Shown here piece after piece: positions 1 through 6,789 of a stretch of DNA of 23,148 nt. Position numbers and translations under genes: made by a program. The stretch comes from JBGSUE01 sp041753515 (GTDB lineage: Bacteria > Patescibacteriota > Microgenomatia > UBA10105 > UBA927): positions 1 to 23,148 of the forward strand of contig JBGSUE010000018.1 in NCBI GenBank assembly GCA_041753515.1. The letters are read 5' to 3'. The first letter of the stretch is position 1. Each line of letters starts with the position of its first letter. The notes under the pieces are model-generated. The model searched no databases and was not told the DNA's origin. It saw only the letters and a program-made list of their open reading frames with translations.

Positions 1-663
1 TGCTTAACTGGGCAAGACCCCAAGAGAATACTACGCATGCTCAACGAGGAGGGTCCTGCAGAAACGGACAAAAACAAAGAAGGAGCCTACCGCACGCTCT
101 TTAAATACATCCATCCGATCGCCATCGGGGAAATTGACCGCATATCGTCCAGGACCATTCTTATTGCCCAAAAAATGATGAACATGCACCCGCAATCATT
201 TCCAGACCAGGAAAAAATCACCTGGATTGCCAAACACCTCTACAATGATTATCCGGAGCACGGCTTTCCCATTCTGTACAATGAAGCCAAAGAAATCGGT
301 CTTCCTGTAGAAAAAGCGGATATGGAACTGTCCGATCTTCTGCGCAATATGATCAACTATTATGATGCCACAACAAATCCGGCAACAACGCATTTTTCGG
401 AAAATCGCTTCCACTACAGCACGTTCTCAAATCTGGTTGAATCCGCCGGTATCCGAACCGCCTATCATGTATCATATGACAAAGTCCTCAATCAAATCAG
501 CAAGAAATGGCAACGCGAAAACGATCTTTCACAATGGCTGAATATTACTCCTCCTTCAAACACCGGTGAGGCTATTCAGATACGACCGCTCGATATTGCA
601 TACCAGAAAAGTCAGGAATCACCGGACAATAATACTGCCTCCTCACCACTGGAAAAACAGTAA
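1..663 (+). CDS. Hypothetical protein, C-terminal part (5' end outside window)
   Basis: The reading frame is open from the first base of the window: codons before the first internal ATG at 37 read CLTGQDPKRILR, so the gene very probably starts upstream and only its last ~220 residues are visible. The visible part looks soluble and mostly helical, with a polar low-complexity tail (SPDNNTASSPLEKQ). I see no membrane segment, no nucleotide-binding loop and no catalytic signature that I recognise, and I cannot assign a family. It is followed at once by a strong intrinsic terminator, so it is the last gene of its transcription unit. The next gene is on the opposite strand. Confidence 0.75.
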   Translation, partial: CLTGQDPKRILRMLNEEGPAETDKNKEGAYRTLFKYIHPIAIGEIDRISSRTILIAQKMMNMHPQSFPDQEKITWIAKHLYNDYPEHGFPILYNEAKEIGLPVEKADMELSDLLRNMINYYDATTNPATTHFSENRFHYSTFSNLVESAGIRTAYHVSYDKVLNQISKKWQRENDLSQWLNITPPSNTGEAIQIRPLDIAYQKSQESPDNNTASSPLEKQ

Positions 664-674
664 ACCAGTCTTGA

Positions 675-712
675 AAAAAAACGAAAGCGGGGGATACCCG
701 CTCCGTTTTTTT
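675..712 (+). terminator. Rho-independent terminator, possibly bidirectional
   Basis: A 6-bp GC-rich stem AGCGGG/CCCGCT (686-691 with 697-702, 5-nt loop) is preceded by an A-run (674-681) and followed by a T-run (706-712). It lies 12 nt after the stop of the first gene. Because of the A-run on the other side it could also stop transcripts of the convergent hsp20 gene. Confidence 0.9.
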
Positions 713-734
713 CTATGTTGTGTTTCGTGTCTCT

Positions 735-821
735 TGTCATCGCGAGGGATGCACCATCCAGTGCATCCCGTGGCGATCCCATACGAGATTGCTTCGCCGT
801 CGGAACGGTCTCGCAATGACA
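735..821. repeat. REP/BIME-like element, family 1 (TGTCATCGCGAG...CTCGCAATGACA)
   Basis: 87-bp element bounded by TGTCAT and ATGACA. The left half folds as ATCGC..GGGATGCAC-loop-GTGCATCCC..GCGAT. The right half folds as ATTGC..CCGT-loop-ACGG..GCAAT. It sits between the terminator at 712 and the end of hsp20, a typical REP location between convergent genes. Related copies are at 3021, 6676, 14858-15248 and 22459-22904. Confidence 0.9.
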
Positions 822-828
822 GTTCGAT

Positions 829-1251
829 TTATTTCTTCAACTGCTTCACTTTGATCTTCTTGGGTTGGATTTCCGGAGACTTCGCAAATGTCACTTTCAT
901 GACGCCGTTCTCGTAGGTTGCGTCGGGCTCTTTTGCGTGATCGATATCGCCCGGTACTGCAACGCGGTACGAGAATGATCGCGATGCCTGGCGGTAGTAC
1001 TTGCGGTTTTTGTCCTTCTCTTCCTCTTTTGCCTCGCCCCGTACCCATACATACCCGTCCTGAAGCGTTACCTCGATATCGTCGGGATTGATGCCGGGAA
1101 GCGCCGCTTCTACATAGACGTTTTTCTCATCTTCCGAAACGGACAGGCCGGATCCGGCAGACGGAACGTTCGCCCAGTCTTCGTCGTCTTCGAATATTCG
1201 GGAAAGGGTCGGAAAAGACCACATGCGCCGTGGAACTAAATCATATGCCAT
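829..1251 (-). CDS. hsp20: Hsp20 / small heat shock protein
   Basis: 140-residue ATP-independent holdase chaperone of the alpha-crystallin family, expected in the cytoplasm as an oligomer that binds unfolding proteins. The alpha-crystallin domain spans about residues 34-126. The hallmark YENGVMKVTFAKS near residues 113-125 corresponds to the conserved A-x-x-x-nGvL motif, and a C-terminal IKV (133-135) matches the I-x-I/V oligomerisation motif. The start is set by a Shine-Dalgarno (AAAGGTGG) and by the promoter just upstream. The promoter carries a near-perfect CIRCE operator in its spacer, so HrcA-type heat-shock repression is very likely. It follows glutaredoxin on the same strand but has its own promoter, whose -35 box overlaps the end of that gene. 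Confidence 0.96.
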   Translation of the reverse strand: MAYDLVPRRMWSFPTLSRIFEDDEDWANVPSAGSGLSVSEDEKNVYVEAALPGINPDDIEVTLQDGYVWVRGEAKEEEKDKNRKYYRQASRSFSYRVAVPGDIDHAKEPDATYENGVMKVTFAKSPEIQPKKIKVKQLKK

Positions 1252-1269
1252 ACTCGTATCACCACCTTT

Positions 1270-1306
1270 CTAGCACTCTTATACCATGAGTGCTAATAGT
1301 TGTCAA
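1270..1306 (-). promoter_or_regulatory. hsp20 promoter with embedded CIRCE (HrcA) operator
   Basis: On the minus strand TTGACA (1301-1306) is followed by a 17-nt spacer and TATAAG (1278-1283), a near-consensus housekeeping promoter. The interval 1270-1296 reads CTAGCACTC-N9-GAGTGCTAA, one base off the consensus CIRCE TTAGCACTC-N9-GAGTGCTAA including the exact 9-nt gap. The -10 box lies inside the CIRCE gap, so bound HrcA would block RNA polymerase directly. No hrcA gene is in the window. Confidence 0.93.
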
Positions 1307-1557
1307 GAGAGGAGCTTTGACTGCAATAGCGGCCTGTTAAATCCGACGATGAATTCCGGCTGTTCTCCCTCGCTGACAATTTCGGTGACCGGCACACCCA
1401 TCTGTCCGGTTTTTTCTACCATCTCCCGGGCGGCAGACTGGTTTAAGTCCACATGGACTTCTTTGTAATCGACGTTGTTTTCTTCAAGCCACGCCGCCTC
1501 CATTTTGCAGTACGGGCACGTCATTGTTGAGTAAAGAACTACTTTTTTCCCTTTCAT
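1303..1557 (-). CDS. Glutaredoxin-family protein (CPYC active site)
   Basis: 84-residue thioredoxin-fold redoxin. The N-terminal beta strand KKVVLYS is followed by T-CPYC (Cys14, Cys17), the classic dithiol glutaredoxin active site. The GVPV segment at 54-57 gives the cis-proline (Pro56) that contacts substrate, and VGFN near 71-74 matches the end of the glutaredoxin fold. It should reduce protein disulfides or act as a NrdH-like donor; which one cannot be told from sequence. The start codon overlaps the stop of the arsR-like gene (ATGA), and a good AGGAGG lies inside that gene's end, so the two are translationally coupled and co-transcribed. A redox-linked signal for the regulator is a reasonable inference. 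Confidence 0.92.
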   Translation of the reverse strand: MKGKKVVLYSTMTCPYCKMEAAWLEENNVDYKEVHVDLNQSAAREMVEKTGQMGVPVTEIVSEGEQPEFIVGFNRPLLQSKLLS

Positions 1558-1817
1558 ATGATCCTCCTTTCAAGATCAGAAAGTAATGCACTAATATCTG
1601 CAGCAATCGGATATTTCAGGCTGTACAAGACTTCTTTTCCGTCTTTGTGGGCTACGACAAGCCCCGATTCCCGCAGCTTCTTCAGGTGCTGGGAAACCGC
1701 CGACTGCGACAATTTACAGACAGAAATCATCTGGGTTACATTTTTCGGGCTTTGAGCCAGACAGCCGATAAGTTTAGCTCGTATTTTATTTCCGATAACA
1801 GAATACACATCCTTCAT
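1554..1817 (-). CDS. ArsR-family winged-helix transcriptional regulator
   Basis: 87-residue winged helix-turn-helix protein. Helices at about 25-50 contain the recognition segment SQSAVSQHLKKLRESGLV, and the wing is at VAHKDGKEVLYSL (54-67), typical of ArsR/SmtB repressors. Cys19 and Cys34 are present, but there is no recognisable ELCVCDL metal site, so the inducer could be redox rather than metal; this is inference. It is the first gene of a two-gene unit with glutaredoxin (4-nt overlap). Its own promoter contains a 7-bp inverted repeat that looks like the autoregulatory operator. The start codon lies 5 nt after the -10 box, so the message is probably leaderless. Confidence 0.93.
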   Translation of the reverse strand: MKDVYSVIGNKIRAKLIGCLAQSPKNVTQMISVCKLSQSAVSQHLKKLRESGLVVAHKDGKEVLYSLKYPIAADISALLSDLERRII

Positions 1818-1822
1818 TCTTT

Positions 1823-1851
1823 TATATTAGCATATTCTAATATGTTGTCAA
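1823..1851 (-). promoter_or_regulatory. Promoter and probable operator of the arsR-glutaredoxin unit
   Basis: On the minus strand TTGACA (1846-1851), a 17-nt spacer and AATATA (1823-1828) form a housekeeping promoter. The inverted repeat ATATTAG-N6-CTAATAT (1824-1843) fills the spacer and -10 box, the expected place for an ArsR dimer that blocks polymerase. The start codon at 1817 begins 5 nt after the -10 box. Confidence 0.82.
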
Positions 1852-2948
1852 GAAGGGGAGTGGTCGATTGAAGAATATGAAGCTACAAATGCGGCCAGCG
1901 CTGTCGTAATGGGAACGGAGACGATAAGGCCGATACTTCCAACCAGGGTCCGCACGATTTCATCGGCAATGATCTCATGGTTCACCACGATCCCGTATGG
2001 TTGATGTGAATACAAAAACAGAAGCATCAGCGGGAGCGCCGCGCCGGTATACACAAGAACAAGCGTATTGACCATCGAGGAAATATGGTCATGACCCACA
2101 TCCATTGCCCGCCGGAAAAGCTGGATAAACGGAAGATGAACATTTGCTTTTTTCAGCTGGAATACGACAGCGGACTGCGATATCGTTACATCGTCCAAGA
2201 TCCCTAAAACTCCGATGATAATGCCCGCCAGTAGAATCCCTTTCATATTCAGGACCCTGTCGGATACCGTTTCCAGAAATACTGCCTCCTCCGATGCAAA
2301 CCCCGTAAGAGATGCTGCATCAATCGCATACTTAGCCAGAAATCCGGTGAATACAAGCGTTATCACCGTCGATACGATCGCCACCCCCGTTTTTCTGTTG
2401 AATCCGTGCGACAGGATAAAGGTAACGGGAATAATCATGGCAGACCCGGCAATTGCAGTATTTACAGGATCGGCACCGCCGGTAATTTGGGGAAGAATAT
2501 ACCGAAAAATCACAAGAAATGAAATTGCCATGCCTGCCACGGACAACGCGCCGCGTATTTTTGTTATAACGACGACAAGTGCCACAAACAGCACGAAAAG
2601 CAATTTAATCGTCCCTTTTCGGTTCATGTCCGATATGTAGTATGTCCGTGTACCGTCCGGCTGTACAGTTTCCGTTACCAGAACTTTATCACCGGGGGCA
2701 TAATAGATACTGTTGGCAACAGGAACATCGCCGTTTGAGAGAGTTATCGTTGTTCCCTTTGCGCTCCCGCCCGTTGCTACAAGCTCCAGTTCCTGCACTT
2801 TCTGCGTCCGGTTCATGACAGTCAGTGCGGATTCATCGATAATCCGCACAACTGTTGCTTCAAAAATCGTATCCGGGTCATCTTGTGCATATACAGGTAC
2901 CAGCAGAAGAAAAGCAGCAACAAAAAATAGCACAATAAAACGCATCAT
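1848..2948 (-). CDS. YibE/F family multipass membrane protein
   Basis: 366 residues. A signal peptide or first membrane segment (1-21, ending VYAQ) is followed by a small extracytoplasmic beta-rich domain (about 25-110) and then roughly seven or eight membrane segments from residue 114 onward. The segments GVLGILDDVTISQ (247-259) and GHDHISSMVNTLVLVYTG (285-302) are the conserved signature of the YibE/F family (PF07907). The function of that family is not established; transport or envelope maintenance is usually assumed. No Shine-Dalgarno is visible, but a perfect TATAAT lies 8 nt before the ATG, suggesting a leaderless message. The -35 box of the arsR-like gene overlaps its last codons. Confidence 0.92.
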   Translation of the reverse strand: MMRFIVLFFVAAFLLLVPVYAQDDPDTIFEATVVRIIDESALTVMNRTQKVQELELVATGGSAKGTTITLSNGDVPVANSIYYAPGDKVLVTETVQPDGTRTYYISDMNRKGTIKLLFVLFVALVVVITKIRGALSVAGMAISFLVIFRYILPQITGGADPVNTAIAGSAMIIPVTFILSHGFNRKTGVAIVSTVITLVFTGFLAKYAIDAASLTGFASEEAVFLETVSDRVLNMKGILLAGIIIGVLGILDDVTISQSAVVFQLKKANVHLPFIQLFRRAMDVGHDHISSMVNTLVLVYTGAALPLMLLFLYSHQPYGIVVNHEIIADEIVRTLVGSIGLIVSVPITTALAAFVASYSSIDHSPS

Positions 2949-2956
2949 ACGGAGGT

Positions 2957-2962
2957 ATTATA
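2957..2962 (-). promoter_or_regulatory. -10 box of YibE/F gene, leaderless arrangement
   Basis: The minus strand reads TATAAT, then 8 nt (ACCTCCGT), then ATG. The predicted transcription start is within 2 nt of the start codon. No convincing -35 box is seen. Confidence 0.6.
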
Positions 2963-3020
2963 TACTACCTTATGCCTGCATAACATAATTTCCGGAGATT
3001 AATAGCCATATCGTATACAG

Positions 3021-3121
3021 TGTCATTGCGAGGGATGCATCAAACAATGCATCCCGTGGCAATCCCGTTGAAGATCATCCGATTGAGATTGCTTCAGTCG
3101 CTTCGCTCCTTCGCAATGACA
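3021..3121. repeat. REP/BIME-like element, family 1
   Basis: 101-bp copy bounded by TGTCATTGCGAG and TCGCAATGACA. The left hairpin has the perfect 9-bp stem GGGATGCAT/ATGCATCCC, with ATTGC pairing GCAAT outside it. The right hairpin is ATTGC...GCAAT. It lies in the 205-bp gap between the YibE/F gene and the hydrolase gene, which is otherwise empty. Confidence 0.9.
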
Positions 3122-3153
3122 AAATTCGTTTAGGTATTGATTAATAATATTCA

Positions 3154-4182
3154 CTATTTCAGATACCTGTCGAAAAATTCGACGGAGCGGTTGAGGGCTG
3201 TCCGCAGATTCCCGCTTATGTTATGGTCATCCCCGGCATACTCAAAATATTCGACCGTTTTTCCGGCTTCCTTCATCCGTTTTTCCAGAAGCTGCGATAA
3301 CTCCACGTCAACCGACGCATCAAGCGTCCCGTGATGAAGCTGGACAGGCCCGGAAATATCGGACAAATAGCTTGTCGCGGAAAGTGAATTCCAAAACTCC
3401 GGATTGTCCTTCGGCTCTCCATACTCCCGGCTCAACTGGTACCGCCACCATCCCCTGCCGCCGGGGGTCGGTGTACTGTTTGTATTTGTCCTGCGCCGCC
3501 AGGTATAAAACATGTCCTCATATGATCCCACAACCCCTGCCCAGATGACTCCGGCTTTAATACGGTTGTCCACCACCATTGCCTCCAACGTGATATGAGC
3601 GCCCATCGAATGGCCCCACATGCCGATACGGTTTTCATCCACCCCATCGAACCGGGCAATGGAGGATAGCGCATTGAGTACGTCGATCGTATAATCGTTT
3701 GTCCCGTACCCGCCGCCTGCAACGCCTTCCGAATTGCCGTGACCGCGGTAATCGGATTTGAACGTCACGTATCCGGCGCGGGCAAACGCATCCTGGTAGG
3801 CAACGTATTTCTCCGTTGTCCTGTACTGGGCCGGCGGGATGTACCCGTGATTGAAAATAATTGCCGGCCATCCGCCATCGGGTTCACTACCGGACGGTAC
3901 GGTCAGTAAACCAAAAATCTTCAATCCTTCTGATCTGTACGATACCACGTATCTACTGTAATTACTGCCGGCTTCCAGTGTCTGCTCAATGGCAATATCC
4001 GATCCCGGATACTCCCCTTCCCGCAAGGCCTCAATGGACATCGGATGCGGCTTCATCTCCGGTCCGCCTTCATTCACATCATTCTCCACAACAGCCGGCA
4101 ATTCCCTCACCGGTGATACATGCCACACAACTACGCCTGACGCAATACAAAAAAGCACAAAGAGAGGGATTATTTTTTTCAT
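3154..4182 (-). CDS. Membrane-anchored alpha/beta hydrolase (S9/DLH-like)
   Basis: 342 residues. One N-terminal hydrophobic segment (about 4-20) is a signal anchor that places the catalytic domain outside the membrane. The hydrolase core has an oxyanion strand FNHGYIPP (110-117), DYRGHGNSEG (144-153), the nucleophile elbow GHSMG (Ser192), an acid residue in HHGTLDASV (Asp288) and the histidine of GDDHNISG (His320). The full Ser-Asp-His triad is therefore present. It resembles prolyl oligopeptidase-type and dienelactone hydrolase-type enzymes; the substrate could be a peptide or ester and is not predictable. A clear paralogue of the same layout lies at 8939-9955. A loop rich in Thr/Asn/Pro/Gly (about 229-244) follows the nucleophile domain and is absent from the paralogue. 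Start is ATG, 8 nt after TATAAT. Confidence 0.92.
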   Translation of the reverse strand: MKKIIPLFVLFCIASGVVVWHVSPVRELPAVVENDVNEGGPEMKPHPMSIEALREGEYPGSDIAIEQTLEAGSNYSRYVVSYRSEGLKIFGLLTVPSGSEPDGGWPAIIFNHGYIPPAQYRTTEKYVAYQDAFARAGYVTFKSDYRGHGNSEGVAGGGYGTNDYTIDVLNALSSIARFDGVDENRIGMWGHSMGAHITLEAMVVDNRIKAGVIWAGVVGSYEDMFYTWRRRTNTNSTPTPGGRGWWRYQLSREYGEPKDNPEFWNSLSATSYLSDISGPVQLHHGTLDASVDVELSQLLEKRMKEAGKTVEYFEYAGDDHNISGNLRTALNRSVEFFDRYLK

Positions 4183-4190
4183 GAAGACCC

Positions 4191-4196
4191 ATTATA
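4191..4196 (-). promoter_or_regulatory. -10 box of hydrolase gene, leaderless arrangement
   Basis: On the minus strand TATAAT is followed by 8 nt and the ATG at 4182. No Shine-Dalgarno lies between them. The spacing is the same as for the YibE/F gene. Confidence 0.6.
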
Positions 4197-4209
4197 TATG
4201 TAATCTATA

Positions 4210-5073
4210 TTACTTTTCAATGGGTACCGGTTTTACAAACAAAACTATTGCTCCCATAATAATTACAGCGCCGGCGATCTGATGGAAAACCGGCGTCTGT
4301 CCGGTAATAGTAAATGAAAAAAACGCGGCAGACACCGGCAGGAGACTTGAGACAAGACTGAAAAGCGGAGCGCCACCCCGTGATATTGCATAGTTTACCA
4401 GTGTAAATCCGGCAAGTCCCAAAACGCTATTGACAAGGATAAACCCGGGTACGGGAATGCCCGATAGCGGATCCAAAAAAGCGACAAGTGCCCCATTGAC
4501 GAGTGCCGAAAGCCCGAACATCCAGAAAGTCATCTGCCTCACGCCCATTGCGGGGGATATCTTCTGGCGCAGGAGACCGCTCACGCTGATAAGAACGGCA
4601 AACACAAGAAACAGCAGGTCTCCTGCATTCATGCTCACTTCCCCACCACTATAGACCGTGATGATAGTGCCGAAAAATGCGAGGAGCAGTGCGATCATTT
4701 TTCGCGGACTTTTCTTTTCACCGAGAAACAAAACAGCTCCGATAAATGTCAGAAACAGATTAAGCCTGGATATTATGGAAAAATTAATGGAAACCGACAG
4801 CTTCAGTCCGAAAATGGATGAAATATCGGCCGCGATCCAGGTAAGAGCGGCAATAAGAAAAAGATACAGGATACTGCGCGGCTGATGGAGCCTGAATACA
4901 CTTCGATGGGACAGGGAAAATACGGCCGAAAGTATGAAAAAGCATACCGTATTTGTAAGAAACAGGAGCTGCAAGGGTGAAATGGAATTTTTCACATAGA
5001 CGGATTGAAGAACTATTGCCAATCCGTATACGATACAGAAAAGAAGTGACGCGCCGAAGGCTTTCAGAAACAT
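4210..5073 (-). CDS. EamA/DMT-superfamily transporter
   Basis: 287 residues with about ten hydrophobic helices in two repeated halves, the architecture of EamA (RhaT/YdcZ-like) drug/metabolite transporters of the inner membrane. The first half ends with the typical FLGEKKSPRKMIALLLAFFGTII pattern (Glu before the last helix of the repeat) and the second with HQIAGAVIIMGAIVLF. The substrate is unknown; members export metabolites or amino acids. The ATG overlaps the stop codon of the fic gene as TAATG, so it is translated by coupling from that gene. It is the first of three EamA transporters in the window; they are not close paralogues in sequence. Confidence 0.92.
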   Translation of the reverse strand: MFLKAFGASLLFCIVYGLAIVLQSVYVKNSISPLQLLFLTNTVCFFILSAVFSLSHRSVFRLHQPRSILYLFLIAALTWIAADISSIFGLKLSVSINFSIISRLNLFLTFIGAVLFLGEKKSPRKMIALLLAFFGTIITVYSGGEVSMNAGDLLFLVFAVLISVSGLLRQKISPAMGVRQMTFWMFGLSALVNGALVAFLDPLSGIPVPGFILVNSVLGLAGFTLVNYAISRGGAPLFSLVSSLLPVSAAFFSFTITGQTPVFHQIAGAVIIMGAIVLFVKPVPIEK

Positions 5074-6050
5074 TACGCAATAATAGCATACCGGACACCA
5101 CGGGTGGTACCCATTTTTTTCACATAACCCGCTTCAATAAGCTGTGTTATATCATTCTGAAGCGTACGCTCCGGAATTTTCCGGAATCTCCGCTTCAAAA
5201 AATCCATCGATACGATTCTGTGGTCATCCAAAATTCTCATGATTTCACCCCGGCGCGGCAATAAATGCGTATATTTATCGGTTTTCGGCAACGGATTCTC
5301 CAGAACGAGCCTCACCTTCCGTACAAGTGCTTTGAGGAAAAACTCTACAAACGGCGATACATCCTGTGCGTCATAGCCTAAATATCTGTAGTACTCGTCA
5401 CGATGTGCTTCAAGATATTCTTCCAAAGGCACCAAACCGCCAAAATCATATCCTGACTGCTTCAAAAAAAAGGCCGACATGATTCTTCCCACTCTCCCGT
5501 TTCCGTCAAGAAACGGATGGATTTTCTCAAACCAGATATGGGAGAGAGCAGCTGCTGCAGCCGGATGATCATTATTGCTGTTGAGATAAAAACAGAGTTC
5601 CACAAGAAGCGGCCGCACATCTTCCGGCCTTGGTGTCAGATAGACGGCGATTCCTGCCTGGTTATATATTGCCGAATCCTCAATCCTCAGATGTCCGGCA
5701 CCGGCGGAAATATTCTTCATGACGATCCTGTGAAATTCACACACAAGATCAATCGTCATTTTTCTGTCTTTGTACGTCTCAAGGCGTTCATACACATCAT
5801 GAAGATTCTGTACTTCCAAAACCTCGCGGCTTTCAATGTCCCCGGATAACGTCTGCATATCTGCCTCTGTCATTGAATTTCCTTCGATTCGCGCGCTGTA
5901 TAAAGCGCTTTTGAGAATTGACGTTCGCCTGATTTGGCGTGCAGCATCTTGTGGAATCGGCCGCATTCTGTACGCATCGTTCAATACATCAAGCTCATAC
6001 AAAGACTGGCGAATCACATCTGACGATTGAAAATAAGGAGGAAATTTCAC
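5073..6050 (-). CDS. fic: Fic-domain protein (putative AMPylase) with C-terminal winged helix
   Basis: 325 residues. The N-terminal helix contains SARIEGN (52-58), which fits the class II inhibitory motif (S/T)xxxE(G/N) whose glutamate blocks ATP in many Fic proteins. The catalytic motif HPFLDGNGRVGR (178-189) is complete, with His178, the metal-binding Asp182 and both arginines, so nucleotidyl transfer (usually AMPylation of a Ser/Thr/Tyr target) is expected. Residues ~260-325 (RGEIMRILDDHRIVSMDFLKRRF ... GTTRGVRYAIIA) form a winged helix, suggesting DNA binding and self-regulation. The start is GTG at 6050; no in-frame alternative is supported, and no Shine-Dalgarno is seen. A promoter TTGCAA-16-GATAGA lies 8 nt upstream, next to a five-fold 10-bp repeat. 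The downstream EamA gene is coupled to it. Confidence 0.93.
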   Translation of the reverse strand: MKFPPYFQSSDVIRQSLYELDVLNDAYRMRPIPQDAARQIRRTSILKSALYSARIEGNSMTEADMQTLSGDIESREVLEVQNLHDVYERLETYKDRKMTIDLVCEFHRIVMKNISAGAGHLRIEDSAIYNQAGIAVYLTPRPEDVRPLLVELCFYLNSNNDHPAAAAALSHIWFEKIHPFLDGNGRVGRIMSAFFLKQSGYDFGGLVPLEEYLEAHRDEYYRYLGYDAQDVSPFVEFFLKALVRKVRLVLENPLPKTDKYTHLLPRRGEIMRILDDHRIVSMDFLKRRFRKIPERTLQNDITQLIEAGYVKKMGTTRGVRYAIIA

Positions 6051-6070
6051 ACCATCACTCTATCACACGA

Positions 6071-6120
6071 TTGCGTAATGTTGCAAGATGTGGCGAGATA
6101 TTGCGAAATATTGCTAAGGG
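6071..6120 (-). promoter_or_regulatory. Five-fold 10-bp direct repeat upstream of fic (probable operator)
   Basis: Five consecutive 10-mers, TTGCGTAATG, TTGCAAGATG, TGGCGAGATA, TTGCGAAATA and TTGCTAAGGG, share a TTGC(G/A)-A-AT core at an exact 10-bp period, close to one helix turn. Two of them overlap the candidate -35 box (TTGCAA on the minus strand, 6079-6084) of the fic promoter. The start of the array, ATTGCGTAATGTT (6070-6082), recurs inverted at 5069-5081, at the end of fic. Confidence 0.65.
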
Positions 6121-6128
6121 CTCGTCTG

Positions 6129-6665
6129 TTACGGCCCTTTGTGCCGCGTCACTACAACTGAATATCTCTTATGCAATTCGTGAACGCGGCCTAAACCGAA
6201 TTCATATCCACCGAAAAAGAGCGCCGTATAGAACATATCTCCCATCAAGGAATTGCGGAAAAACGGGATGGCGGCCACATAGCACGCAATAAGGCCCGGG
6301 AGATCTTTCGTATACATCGTGCCGGTTGCCCAGACGCCGAAATTCGTCAGAAGATAAAAGACGACAGACGAGAAAAGTGCAGCACCGGCCACAAATCCAA
6401 CTGTTTTGTGGTTTTTCAGCCATATACCGATGAGTCCGGTAACGGCAAACCCCGTATACACATACGGCATTGTGCCATGAAAACCCAAAAAAATATCCGA
6501 TATGAAAAGAGCGACTAAAGGAACAAGCAGGGCAAATTTTTTGTTGATGTACACGCCGCCGAAAAGTGCCATTGCCGCAATAGGCACCATGTTGGGCGGA
6601 TGCGGAAGAAGGCGGAACAGCGCTGCCAAAATTATTATTAACATGGGGTTGAGTAAATTTTTCAT
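6129..6665 (-). CDS. DUF6580-like integral membrane protein
   Basis: 178 residues with about five or six hydrophobic helices. The segment RLLPHPPNMVPIAAMALFGG (18-37) and SDIFLGFHG (56-64) match what I recall of the DUF6580 family of small membrane proteins, often described as related to ECF transporter S (substrate-binding) components; I recognise this from the motif only. It ends with a short basic tail. The DUF4430-like protein lies upstream on the same strand, separated by 124 bp that hold a REP element. I infer that the pair may work together in uptake of a cofactor such as a corrinoid. No Shine-Dalgarno is seen; CATAAG lies 6 nt before ATG as a weak -10 candidate. Confidence 0.8.
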   Translation of the reverse strand: MKNLLNPMLIIILAALFRLLPHPPNMVPIAAMALFGGVYINKKFALLVPLVALFISDIFLGFHGTMPYVYTGFAVTGLIGIWLKNHKTVGFVAGAALFSSVVFYLLTNFGVWATGTMYTKDLPGLIACYVAAIPFFRNSLMGDMFYTALFFGGYEFGLGRVHELHKRYSVVVTRHKGP

Positions 6666-6675
6666 ATTGTTCTTA

Positions 6676-6757
6676 TGTCATCGCGAGTCCATTCTGATGG
6701 CGCGGCGATCCCGTTTTCAAATCGGGATTGCTTCGTCGCTGACTCCTCGCAATGACA
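6676..6757. repeat. REP/BIME-like element, family 1
   Basis: 82-bp copy. The left hairpin pairs ATCGC/GCGAT outside CCAT-loop-ATGG, and the right half runs from ATTGC to GCAATGACA. It lies between the DUF6580-like and DUF4430-like genes, which read in the same direction. Confidence 0.88.
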
Positions 6758-6789
6758 AATAATTTGATGAGACATAAAAATTGAATCCA

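Noticed and set aside
566..916. Plus-strand frame across the terminator and REP element (566-916)
   Set aside because: It overlaps the first gene in another frame, runs through the terminator and the antisense of hsp20, and has no recognisable protein pattern.
6116..6139. AAGGGC/GCCCTT hairpin at the end of the DUF6580-like gene as a terminator
   Set aside because: The stem is 6 bp with a 12-nt loop and no T-run on the transcribed strand.
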